Source: Lactobacillus delbrueckii
GTDB lineage: Bacteria; Bacillota; Bacilli; Lactobacillales; Lactobacillaceae
Length of the DNA stretch: 9,255 nucleotides
NCBI GenBank assembly: GCA_004556255.1
Contig: SFHY01000039.1
Span: 1 to 9,255, forward strand
Reading direction: 5' to 3'
Part shown: in pieces, positions 1 to 5,561 of the stretch
How the letters are laid out: every line of letters begins with the position of its first letter
How positions within the stretch are numbered: the first letter of the stretch is position 1
Notes under the pieces: model-generated
The model's input: only the letters and a program-made list of their open reading frames with translations
What the model was told of the DNA's origin: nothing
Database searches by the model: none
Program-made: the position numbers and the translations under genes

Positions 1-86
1 AATAATTCCTTGTCGTGCTTTGTCACTCTAAAACCATACGAATTTCCGGATTTAAACAGTTTAGACGTCCCAATTGAATATTGCAT
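1..86 (-). CDS. MazE/AbrB-type antitoxin, N-terminal part (gene continues past the left edge)
   Basis: The first 28 codons of an open frame are visible on the minus strand, starting at the ATG at 84-86 and running off the window without a stop. The start is supported by the Shine-Dalgarno sequence GAGGTGAT a few bases upstream. The peptide has a K-L-F-K-S-G-N-S-Y-G-F-R-V-T-K core at residues 9-23. This matches the K-x-G-N-S-x-G-x-R-x-x-K signature of the SpoVT/AbrB swapped-hairpin DNA-binding domain of MazE-like antitoxins. Such proteins bind their own promoter and neutralise a toxin, often MazF, encoded just downstream; that gene would lie outside the window. A free-standing AbrB-type regulator is the alternative. 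The family call is fairly secure; the toxin-antitoxin role is inference. Confidence 0.65.
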   Translation of the reverse strand, partial: MQYSIGTSKLFKSGNSYGFRVTKHDKEL

Positions 87-96
87 TACTATCACC

Positions 97-135
97 TCGT
101 AATTACATTTTATCGTTTTGTGATTACGAAGTAAA
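97..135 (-). promoter_or_regulatory. Promoter and dyad operator of the antitoxin gene
   Basis: On the minus strand a -35 box TTTACT (130-135) is separated by 17 bases from a -10 box TAAAAT (107-112), upstream of the antitoxin ATG at 86. The promoter core is enclosed by an inverted repeat: arm 97-107 (TCGTAATTACA) and arm 119-129 (TGTGATTACGA) match at 10 of 11 positions around an 11-base centre. A dyad covering the promoter suits autorepression by an antitoxin. Seen: boxes and dyad. Inferred: autoregulation. Confidence 0.45.
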
Positions 136-159
136 TTAATTAGCCTCCTGTTTTACTTC

Positions 160-864
160 TTATTTAAGCAAGCTGGCAGCTGCCTGATCGGCAATCACCG
201 TAACGTTCGGGTGCTTTTGCAAGACACTGGCCGGGACATCCGTAGTCACTGGCCCTTCAACCATGGCCTTAATGGCCTTAGCCTTGCTTTCTCCCTTGGC
301 CAAAAGGATGATCTCCTTAGCCGCCATGATATTGGCAATCCCCATGCAGATGGCGCTCTTTGGCACTTCATCAATGCTGTCGAAGAAGCGGGCGTTGGCC
401 TTGATCGTGCTTTCCGTCAAAGCAACTTCATGAGTCACGCTGTCAAACGGCGTGCCTGGTTCGTTGAAGGCGATATGCCCGTTCTGCCCGATCCCTAAGA
501 CCTGCAAGTCTACCGGGTTCTCCGCCAAAATCTGATTGTAGCGGCCGCACTCTGCCTGAATGTCCTTTGCCTGGCCGTCTGGCAGGTAAGAGCGCTTGAA
601 TGGCTTGTACTGGAAGAGATGCTGGTTCATGAAGTAGTGGTAGCTCTGCGGGTTTTCCGGGCTGAGGCCAACGTATTCATCCAAGTTGACGCTGGTCATT
701 TGACTGAAGTCGAGCTGGCTGGCCACCATCTCCTGGTAGAGCTCAACCGGTGAAGACCCGGTTGCCAAGCCCAAGGTCTTAGCCCCTTCGTCAACCGCCT
801 TTGCCAAAAGGTCAAAGGCCTGCTTGCCTAATTCACTGGCGTTTTTTACAACGATAACTTTCAT
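160..864 (-). CDS. nagB: Glucosamine-6-phosphate deaminase NagB
   Basis: NagB converts glucosamine 6-phosphate to fructose 6-phosphate plus ammonia in the cytoplasm, feeding amino sugars from chitin, glycoproteins or peptidoglycan into glycolysis. The 234-residue protein is the usual length of the single-domain Gram-positive form. Visible motifs are the phosphate-binding A-T-G-S-S-P (34-39), L-D-E-Y with catalytic Asp (61-64), and G-I-G-Q-N-G-H-I-A-F-N-E-P-G (124-137), which carries the ring-opening His130 and Glu135. Asn128 replaces the Asp of the E. coli enzyme, as I recall for Bacillus-type NagB. A GTG at 871-873 would add three residues, but it sits only 2 bases from the AAGGAG Shine-Dalgarno. 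The ATG at 862-864, 11 bases away, gives the family-typical M-K-V-I start and is preferred. The gene is monocistronic as far as seen. No clear terminator follows before the antitoxin gene 74 bases downstream. Confidence 0.95.
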   Translation of the reverse strand: MKVIVVKNASELGKQAFDLLAKAVDEGAKTLGLATGSSPVELYQEMVASQLDFSQMTSVNLDEYVGLSPENPQSYHYFMNQHLFQYKPFKRSYLPDGQAKDIQAECGRYNQILAENPVDLQVLGIGQNGHIAFNEPGTPFDSVTHEVALTESTIKANARFFDSIDEVPKSAICMGIANIMAAKEIILLAKGESKAKAIKAMVEGPVTTDVPASVLQKHPNVTVIADQAAASLLK

Positions 865-899
865 GATAATCACGACTCCTTGATTTTTTACTCACTCAT

Positions 900-915
900 A
901 TTGGTATAGTCCATT
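900..915. promoter_or_regulatory. NagR/YvoA-like operator overlapping the nagB -10 region
   Basis: The plus-strand sequence ATTGGTATAGTCCATT is a near-palindrome around GGTATAGTCC. It resembles the TGGTATAGACCA-type sites bound by NagR (YvoA) of Bacillus and DasR of Streptomyces, GntR/HutC-family repressors that respond to amino-sugar phosphates. It overlaps the -10 box and the predicted transcript start, a position suited to repression. The regulator itself is not in the window. Confidence 0.6.
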
Positions 916-941
916 TTAGTTCCGTGGAGATTTTTTGTCAA
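913..941 (-). promoter_or_regulatory. nagB promoter
   Basis: The minus strand carries a consensus -35 TTGACA (936-941), a 17-base spacer and a -10 TAAAAT (913-918), a sigma-A promoter that would be strong without repression. The predicted transcript start lies near 906, giving a leader of about 42 bases before the nagB ATG. Confidence 0.75.
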
Positions 942-955
942 GGTATAGACCAATA
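940..955. promoter_or_regulatory. NagR/YvoA-like operator overlapping the nagB -35 region
   Basis: The sequence AAGGTATAGACCAATA repeats the core of the site at 900-915 with one difference in the ten-base core (GGTATAGACC against GGTATAGTCC). The two cores are 39 bases apart, and this copy touches the -35 hexamer. Two near-identical half-palindromic sites placed on both sides of one promoter are unlikely by chance. The site also lies upstream of the divergent reductase gene and could affect it. Confidence 0.6.
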
Positions 956-960
956 AATCT

Positions 961-1008
961 TGGTAAAATCCAAGTGCTTTTTTCCAAAAATTGTTCCCTA
1001 TGTACTAT
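961..1008 (+). promoter_or_regulatory. Candidate promoters for the aldo/keto reductase gene
   Basis: Two weak candidates are visible. One is an extended -10, TGGTAAAAT (961-969), without a convincing -35. It would put the operator at 940-955 in its -35 region and so could place the reductase under the same control as nagB. The other has -35 TTTCCA (981-986), a 16-base spacer and -10 TACTAT (1003-1008). Neither is decisive. Confidence 0.3.
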
Positions 1009-1086
1009 GCTTAGAGGGAAGAAGAAATAGAAAGAATAAAGCAAAACAGAAAAACAGGAAAACAGGAAATATATGGAGGCAAGAGC

Positions 1087-1929
1087 ATGAAATACATGAC
1101 TGTCAAAGGAGAAAAACTGAGCCAGTTGGGCCTGGGCACCTGGAACATGGGGGAAAATGCCAGCCGGCGGGAGGAGGAAATCGCGGCCATAAGGTACGGC
1201 TTGTCTGCCGGGGTCAACGTGATCGATACCGCTGAAATGTACGGGGAGGGGCAGGCTGAAAGCCTGGTTGGCGAAGCCATCAAGGACCTGGACCGGAGCC
1301 AGCTCTTCCTCATCTCCAAGTTCTACCCCTGGCACGCCAGTCCGGAAGAGCAGAAAAAAAGCCTGGCCGCCAGCTTGAAGCGGCTGGGGACAGACTATCT
1401 GGACCTGTATCTTTTGCACTGGAAGAGCGATTATCCTTTAGCAGAAACCGTCAAGGGCCTGCAAGATTTGCAAAGAGCCGGCCTGATCCGCCACTGGGGC
1501 GTTTCCAACTTCGACACGGCTGACATGCAGGAGCTGGTAGATATCGCCGGAGAAGGAGCCGTTTTTGCCAATGAAGACCTCTATAATATTGACAAGCGGG
1601 GCGTTGAATATGACCTCCTGCCTTGGCAAAAGCAGCACGACATTGCCTTTATTGGCTATTCGCCCTTTAACTCCGGTGACGGGCAATCCATCCCGGTCAA
1701 GACCAGTCTCAAGCAGATCGCTGACGAGCGGGGCGTGTCCGTTCACCAAGTATTGCTGGCTTGGACCATGCGGACCGGGCAGGTATTGACCATTCCAAAG
1801 GCCAGTTCAGTTGCCCACATGCGGGCCAACCTGGCGGCTGCCGACCTGGTCTTGACCGCCGGCGAACTGGCCGCCTTGGACCGTGACTACCTGCCACCGA
1901 AGAGCAAGCAGCCTTTGGAGAGCATTTAA
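1087..1929 (+). CDS. Aldo/keto reductase, YeaE-like
   Basis: This 280-residue cytoplasmic oxidoreductase should reduce aldehydes or ketones with NAD(P)H. The full AKR catalytic tetrad is present: Asp47 and Tyr52 in D-T-A-E-M-Y-G, Lys78 in I-S-K-F-Y, and His111 in L-L-H-W. Other AKR marks are G-V-S-N-F (138-142), Y-S-P-F (191-194) and the cofactor-binding I-P-K-A-S (236-240). The order and wording of segments such as D-T-A-E-M-Y, T-D-Y-L-D-L-Y-L-L-H-W and E-Y-D-L-L-P-W recall E. coli YeaE, which is reported to reduce methylglyoxal. That substrate is only an analogy here. The start is set by GGAGG at 1075-1079, 7 bases before the ATG. It is divergent from nagB and converges on the MerR gene, its stop only 3 bases from that gene's stop. 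Confidence 0.9.
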   Translation: MKYMTVKGEKLSQLGLGTWNMGENASRREEEIAAIRYGLSAGVNVIDTAEMYGEGQAESLVGEAIKDLDRSQLFLISKFYPWHASPEEQKKSLAASLKRLGTDYLDLYLLHWKSDYPLAETVKGLQDLQRAGLIRHWGVSNFDTADMQELVDIAGEGAVFANEDLYNIDKRGVEYDLLPWQKQHDIAFIGYSPFNSGDGQSIPVKTSLKQIADERGVSVHQVLLAWTMRTGQVLTIPKASSVAHMRANLAAADLVLTAGELAALDRDYLPPKSKQPLESI

Positions 1930-1932
1930 TTT

Positions 1933-2676
1933 TCAGCTGATTTCCACGAAGGTCTTGTAGTAGTCGTAGACCCTGCCGTCTTCTTCCCCGCAGTCCAAAA
2001 AGCGGCTGATGATCCAGCCGCTTGGCTGGCAAGGAAGCTGCTGCAATTCTGCTTGCAAGTTGTTGGGAAAGCCTGGAGCGACCTCTTCTTTTAAGAGGAA
2101 GGCCAGGTACTTGCCCGCCTTTTTCTCCCAGAGGACCTGGCCGGAAAAATCCGCCGCCAGCTGCTTGGGAATGGTCAGTCCTCTGGCTTCCGTATGCAAA
2201 TCATCCGCCCGCTGCACCCGGGAATACAGGTAGGGGTCGGCAATATAAGCGGCCAGCTTGTTTTGCTCCTTTAAGTCAAAAGAGACGATGCACTCAGTGT
2301 CAATCTCCGCTTCTTGAAAGGGCTCCTGCCGCAGCCGCTCCAACTCTTCCAGGGCAGCGATCCGCTTTTTGACCCGCTGCTTTTGCAGCTGCAGGGCCTG
2401 CATTTGCCGGTCCAGGTCACACTCTTTATCCTTCAGCAGAGCCAGGTGGTCCCGGCACTGTTTTTCTTCCATCTGTTTGATCTGCTTGAGGGGCAGGCCC
2501 AGATTTTTATAAAAAATGATGTCGGAGATCGTCATCAAGTCCTTGTCCTGGTACTCCCGGTAGCTACTCTCCGCATCCCTGCCCGTGGATAACAGCCCCT
2601 GCTCCTCCCAATAACGCAAAGTCGACGGGGCCAGGCCGAAAAAGCGGGCAATCTCACTGATATGGTAGTCGGTCAT
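1933..2676 (-). CDS. MerR-family multidrug-type transcriptional activator (BmrR-like)
   Basis: This 247-residue regulator has a MerR winged-helix domain at residues 3-70, with the helix-turn-helix at about 5-23 and the hallmark L-R-Y-W-E-E-Q-G-L-L at 20-29. A long Gln/Lys/Glu-rich dimerisation coiled coil follows (about 75-117). The C-terminal half (about 125-247) has the length and Y-D-Y-Y-K-T-F-V-E-I ending of a GyrI/BmrR-type ligand-binding domain. MerR proteins twist promoters with overlong spacers to activate transcription, and BmrR-like members respond to hydrophobic cations and drugs. The start is supported by GGAGG at 2684-2688, 7 bases before the ATG. It is divergent from a MATE exporter gene whose promoter contains a MerR-type dyad, so that exporter is the likely original target. 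The gene looks intact although the exporter is broken. Confidence 0.9.
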   Translation of the reverse strand: MTDYHISEIARFFGLAPSTLRYWEEQGLLSTGRDAESSYREYQDKDLMTISDIIFYKNLGLPLKQIKQMEEKQCRDHLALLKDKECDLDRQMQALQLQKQRVKKRIAALEELERLRQEPFQEAEIDTECIVSFDLKEQNKLAAYIADPYLYSRVQRADDLHTEARGLTIPKQLAADFSGQVLWEKKAGKYLAFLLKEEVAPGFPNNLQAELQQLPCQPSGWIISRFLDCGEEDGRVYDYYKTFVEIS

Positions 2677-2705
2677 TTCTCTTCCTCCAGCACTTTTTTA
2701 CCCTT

Positions 2706-2732
2706 ATTTTAGCATGGGGGCTTGACCTTCAA
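2706..2732 (-). promoter_or_regulatory. Possible promoter of the MerR gene
   Basis: On the minus strand a good -10 TAAAAT (2706-2711) lies 15 bases from a -35-like TTGAAG (2727-2732). That -35 falls inside the left arm of the dyad at 2727-2743. If real, binding of MerR to the dyad would also cover its own promoter and give autoregulation. The 15-base spacing is short, so confidence is low. Confidence 0.25.
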
Positions 2733-2752
2733 GCTACTTGAAGCTTTATCCT
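2722..2752 (+). promoter_or_regulatory. MerR-type promoter/operator of the MATE exporter gene
   Basis: A -35 TTGACC (2722-2727) and a -10 TATCCT (2747-2752) are separated by 19 bases instead of 17. The spacer is filled by a perfect dyad: CTTCAAG (2727-2733), CTA, CTTGAAG (2737-2743). An overlong spacer with a centred dyad is the defining architecture of MerR-activated promoters. The divergent MerR gene next to it supports the assignment. Confidence 0.72.
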
Positions 2753-2774
2753 TAAAAAGCAAGGAGGATAAGCC

Positions 2775-3768
2775 ATGACAGAAGCAGTATTTTTCAAAGA
2801 AGTGGAAGAAATCAAGCCGGGCAAGCTGGGCCGGTTCGTTTTGCCGACCTACCTGACCTCGCTTTTTAACACGGTCTACACCATCGTCGACGGAATCTTC
2901 GTGGCCGCCTATGTCGGCAGCAATGCCCTGGCCGCCATCAACCTGGTCTACCCCCTGGTCAACATTTTGACCGCCGTGGCCCTGGCCTTTGGGGCAGGGG
3001 ATCCTGGGGGCCGGCCTGGCTACGGCGCTTGGCCTAATTGTCTCTTGCCTGCTGGGCCTCTATTATTTCAAAAAGAAACGCCGCTATTTGGACTGGAGCT
3101 GGAGTATTGACTTGAAAGAAGCGGTCCGGTCCATGATCAATGGGGCTTCGGAAATGGTTGACCAGCTGGCCATCGCCGTTACCACGGTCGTCTTTAACAA
3201 AACGGCCCTGTCTTTGGCCGGCAACGACGGCGTGGCGGCAGTGTCCATCATCATGTACGTCCAGTATCTGTTCATTGGCGTTTATTTCGGCAGCTCCATG
3301 GGCCTGGCTCCCCAGCTGAGCCACGCTTATGGGGAGGGGAAGCTGGCCGTCTGCCAGAAGCTGGAGCAGTACGCGGGCCGCTTTTTGCTGGTGGCCACGC
3401 CGGTGATTGGCCTGGTGACTTACTTTTCCGCGCCGGCGGCTGTGGCCATGTTTGCCAAGGGGGCGGTGTATGATTTGGCGGTAAAGGGGATGCGTCTTTA
3501 CGGCCTGGCCTTCCTTTTTGCCGGGATTAATATTTACACGGCAGTCAAGCTGACGGCTTACGGGCGGGGGCATTTGGCGGGCCTGATCACTTTCAGCCGG
3601 TCTTTCGCCGGCCTCTTGTTCTTCCTCGTCCTTTTGCCCAAAATCTGGGGGCTAACCGGACTCTGGCTGGCAGTGCCAGCGGCGGAACTGACCACCCTGC
3701 TTTTGGCCTGGCCCCTTTTTCAAAAAAGCCCTCTGCATACAGGAAGCAAAATTCCCGCAGAAAGCTGA
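2775..3768 (+). pseudogene. MATE-family multidrug/Na+ antiporter, broken by internal deletion and frameshift
   Basis: MATE proteins are twelve-helix membrane exporters of drugs and cations, usually about 440-460 residues. Here a strong AAGGAGG (2761-2767) precedes an ATG. The first 73 codons give a normal MATE N-terminus through transmembrane helix 2, ending T-A-V-A-L-A-F-G-A-G. The homologous reading then jumps to the next frame near 2990-3003 and continues G-I-L-G-A-G-L-A-T-A-L-G, a motif that normally lies before helix 6, through to a stop at 3766-3768. I estimate about 100-110 codons (helices 3-5) are missing, and the rejoining is out of frame. In the original frame translation ends at 3110 after 111 residues, the last part nonsense. 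The 3' portion is still open for 259 codons but lacks a credible start (only a TTG at 2989 with no Shine-Dalgarno). Both halves are otherwise free of stops, which suggests recent decay. Confidence 0.86.
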
Positions 3769-3786
3769 TAAATAACCGGATAACGG

Positions 3787-3815
3787 TTGACAGCGGATAA
3801 AGAGAACACTATCAT
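3787..3815 (+). promoter_or_regulatory. Promoter of the small membrane protein gene
   Basis: Consensus -35 TTGACA (3787-3792), a 17-base spacer and -10 TATCAT (3810-3815) lie just after the MATE stop. The downstream gene is therefore expressed independently of the broken exporter. Transcription would start near 3822, about 35 bases before the gene. Confidence 0.7.
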
Positions 3816-3856
3816 GCAGTTTGTAAGAATGTTGGGAAAGAAAAGAGTGTAACTGC

Positions 3857-4354
3857 ATGAAAAATAAAAAGAATATCGCTTATTTTATTTACGCTGTTTT
3901 GACGGCAGCGATTCTGGTATTGGCCAGAAAGCATTTCGTTGAACTGAAGGGGAGCAGCCTGGATCTGGCGAACACGGGCTATTACACCTATGCCGTCAGA
4001 GACCAGATTTTGTCCGGAGACCTACTCTTCTTTGACTGGGTCAGCGTCATGCTGCCGCGGCTGGACCTGGCCGGGATTGAGCCGCTCCTAATGACCCGGA
4101 ACTTGAGCCGGAAGCAGTTTACCCTGCTGCGGTTGAAGTGGTCCTGGCCCTACCTGGCCTGCCTGTTTGTGATCCACTTGATCTACTGGCCGGGCAGCTG
4201 GCTGGCCGCCGTATCCCTTATCCTGCTCTTTGCCGCGGCTGCCGGGATGACTCTTTACCAGCGCCGCTACTTAGGCGGGATCAAAGACGGCATCTGGGTC
4301 TTCGCTGCCTTCGCGCTTTTGCGCCTGCTGACGACATTGCTTTTTAAGATCTGA
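3857..4354 (+). CDS. Four-helix membrane protein of unknown function
   Basis: I do not recognise this 165-residue protein. It has a short basic N-terminus (M-K-N-K-K-N), a first membrane helix at about 8-23, and a predicted extramembrane region at about 24-94. Three further hydrophobic segments follow at about 97-112, 114-133 and 144-163. The stretch L-L-M-T-R-N-L-S-R-K-Q-F (77-88) loosely recalls the basic loop before a helix pair in ABC-2-type permease components, which is not enough to assign a role. No cysteine-rich, catalytic or bacteriocin-leader motif is seen. The start is the first ATG after a good promoter, but the Shine-Dalgarno is poor (AAGAGTG about 7 bases upstream), so translation may be weak. 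It stands alone between the MATE remnant and a hairpin-rich block. A truncated relic of a larger protein is possible. Confidence 0.7.
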   Translation: MKNKKNIAYFIYAVLTAAILVLARKHFVELKGSSLDLANTGYYTYAVRDQILSGDLLFFDWVSVMLPRLDLAGIEPLLMTRNLSRKQFTLLRLKWSWPYLACLFVIHLIYWPGSWLAAVSLILLFAAAAGMTLYQRRYLGGIKDGIWVFAAFALLRLLTTLLFKI

Positions 4355-4391
4355 AAAAGAGTCTGGGAAAAAACTGGACTTTAGATAGATG

Positions 4392-4436
4392 AAAAAGGTG
4401 AAACTCGATGTAATATTTCGAGCTTCATCTTTTTTG
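4392..4436 (+). terminator. Rho-independent terminator after the small membrane protein gene
   Basis: Arms 4392-4408 and 4418-4434 pair over 17 positions with one G-U and one A-C mismatch around the 9-base loop TGTAATATT. The right arm ends in a run of six T residues. It lies 38 bases after the stop at 4354. Confidence 0.6.
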
Positions 4437-4530
4437 ATTGGCTGGAAGATTCTCAATACATGACAAAAAGAGAGATTTAGCAGCTCTCTGCTCCAGTATT
4501 TAGTAACATGAGTGATTTGAGATGCATAGC

Positions 4531-4572
4531 AAAAAGGCTTCCAGAAGTTTTTCACTTCTAGAAGCCTTTTTT
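4531..4572. terminator. Bidirectional intrinsic terminator between converging units
   Basis: Arm AAAAAGGCTTCCAGAAGT (4531-4548) pairs with ACTTCTAGAAGCCTTTTT (4554-4571), with a single C-A mismatch and the loop TTTTC. T runs follow the stem on both strands: six T on plus at 4567-4572, and five on minus read from 4535 to 4531. It should end transcripts from the nucleoside transporter operon and catch any read-through from the left. Confidence 0.82.
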
Positions 4573-4579
4573 ATTCGCT

Positions 4580-4600
4580 AGAGTCTTTTTCCCAGACTCT
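4580..4600 (-). terminator. Small hairpin directly after the transporter operon
   Basis: On the minus strand AGAGTCT, the loop GGGAAAA and AGACTCT form a perfect 7-bp stem, starting 5 bases after the stop codon of the last permease gene. It shares bases with the right arm of the 17-bp inverted repeat. The following T run is poor, so it is more likely a transcript-end stem than a full terminator. Confidence 0.4.
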
Positions 4601-4604
4601 TTCT

Positions 4605-5561
4605 TTATTTCGACTTGATGTAGTTTTGCCCGTCGGCAGCTGGACCGACAGTCTTGCCGAAGAAGACCACCAGAACGATGATCGTCAAGACGTAAGGCGC
4701 GATCTGCAGGTAAACGGATGGCAGGCTGGAAATGCCTGGAATCTGGTCCCCGATGATACTCAAGCTTTGCGCGAAGCCAAAGAAGAGGGAGGACAGCATA
4801 GCGCCGATTGGGTTGTAGCGGCCGAAGATCATGGCCGCCAGGGCCATGAAACCTTGCCCGGCAATAGTGGAAACTGAGAAGTTCCCGGCAATTGCTTCAG
4901 CGAAGACGGCCCCACCGATCCCGCCGAGGAAACCGGAGATCAAGACGCCGGCGTAACGCATCTTGTAGACGTTGATCCCCAAAGTGTCGGCGGCTTGCGG
5001 GTTTTCACCGCTGGACCGTAGACGCAGGCCAAAGCGGGTCTTGTACAGTACCCAGTAGAGGAAGATGGACAAGACGATGGCCACCCAGGCAGGAGCTGAA
5101 GTGTTCTTGAAGAAGATCGGCCCGATAACCGGGATGTTGGCCAGGCCAGGGAAGGAGAAGTAGCCGAAGTTTTGGTTGATGTTTTCGGTCTGCCCCTTGT
5201 TGTAGATGGCCTTGACCAGGAAGACAGCCAATGGCGGCGCCATCAAGTTCAAGACCGTCCCGGAAATGACGTGGTCAGCCCGCCAGTTGATCGTGGCAAC
5301 GGCGTGCAGCAGGGAGAAGATGATCCCGACAATCCCGCCCAAGAGGGCACCCAGCCATGGAGTAGCGGCGCCGAAGGTTGAGGCGAAGCTCAGGTTGAAG
5401 ACGATGGAGGTGAAGGCCCCCATGGTCATGATCCCTTCCAGACCAACGTTGACGATCCCTGAGTTTTCACTGAAGGTCCCGCCCAAAGCGGTGAAAATCA
5501 AGGGAGCTGAATAAACTAAAGTTGATGAAACGATTAAGGCTAATACAGTCACGAAGTTCAT
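4605..5561 (-). CDS. nupC: Nucleoside ABC transporter permease (NupC/NupQ-like)
   Basis: This is the second permease of the BMP-type nucleoside importer; it spans the membrane and forms half of the translocation path. The 318-residue length is usual. Many hydrophobic helices are evident, the family segment G-G-T-F-S-E-N-S-G-I-V-N-V-G-L-E-G lies at 27-43, and the cytoplasmic coupling loop G-L-R-L-R-S-S-G-E-N-P-Q-A-A at about 178-191 should contact the ATPase. The start is fixed by AAGGAGGGG inside the end of the preceding gene, and its ATG shares one base with that gene's TAA (TAATG), pointing to translational coupling. It is the last gene of the operon, followed by hairpins at 4580-4600 and 4531-4571. 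Family: L. lactis NupC, B. subtilis NupQ (YufQ). Exact nucleoside preference cannot be read from the sequence. Confidence 0.9.
   Translation of the reverse strand: MNFVTVLALIVSSTLVYSAPLIFTALGGTFSENSGIVNVGLEGIMTMGAFTSIVFNLSFASTFGAATPWLGALLGGIVGIIFSLLHAVATINWRADHVISGTVLNLMAPPLAVFLVKAIYNKGQTENINQNFGYFSFPGLANIPVIGPIFFKNTSAPAWVAIVLSIFLYWVLYKTRFGLRLRSSGENPQAADTLGINVYKMRYAGVLISGFLGGIGGAVFAEAIAGNFSVSTIAGQGFMALAAMIFGRYNPIGAMLSSLFFGFAQSLSIIGDQIPGISSLPSVYLQIAPYVLTIIVLVVFFGKTVGPAADGQNYIKSK

Larger units (their letters stand above)
4356..4602. repeat. 247-bp block bounded by 17-bp perfect inverted repeats and full of hairpins
   Basis: The outer arms AAAGAGTCTGGGAAAAA (4356-4372) and TTTTTCCCAGACTCTTT (4586-4602) are perfect reverse complements. 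Inside lie a 17-bp stem at 4392-4434, a CTGGA/TCCAG stem (4442-4446 with 4492-4496) enclosing AGAGAG/CTCTCT (4469-4474 with 4484-4489), and an 18-bp stem at 4531-4571. The block fills the space between two converging transcription units and is more AT-rich than its neighbours. It could be a MITE-like non-autonomous element that carries terminators, or a locally evolved terminator cluster. I see no clear target-site duplication: CTG on the left against CTTTA on the right. Frames crossing it do not resemble a transposase. Confidence 0.6.

Noticed and set aside
143..148. AGGAGG on the minus strand after nagB as the ribosome site of another small gene
   Set aside because: No ATG, GTG or TTG lies within a usable distance downstream.
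128..159. Inverted repeat GAAGTAAA/TTTACTTC after nagB as a terminator
   Set aside because: The stem is 8 bp and AT-rich with a 16-base loop, and no T run follows on the minus strand. It is too weak to call.
916..1419. Minus-strand open frame of 167 codons opposite the reductase start
   Set aside because: It is antisense to a gene with a full catalytic tetrad, and its 3' end runs through the nagB promoter and operators.
2989..3768. The 3' part of the MATE gene as a separate 259-residue functional protein
   Set aside because: Its only start is a TTG inside the deletion junction without a Shine-Dalgarno, and it lacks half of the N-terminal MATE bundle.
3814..3852. A 12-codon leader peptide frame before the small membrane protein
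   Set aside because: Its ATG overlaps the -10 box, so it would lie upstream of the transcript start.
4271..4555. A 94-codon minus-strand frame across the hairpin block
   Set aside because: It covers two large hairpins and overlaps the end of the membrane protein gene. It has no ribosome site and no recognisable domain.
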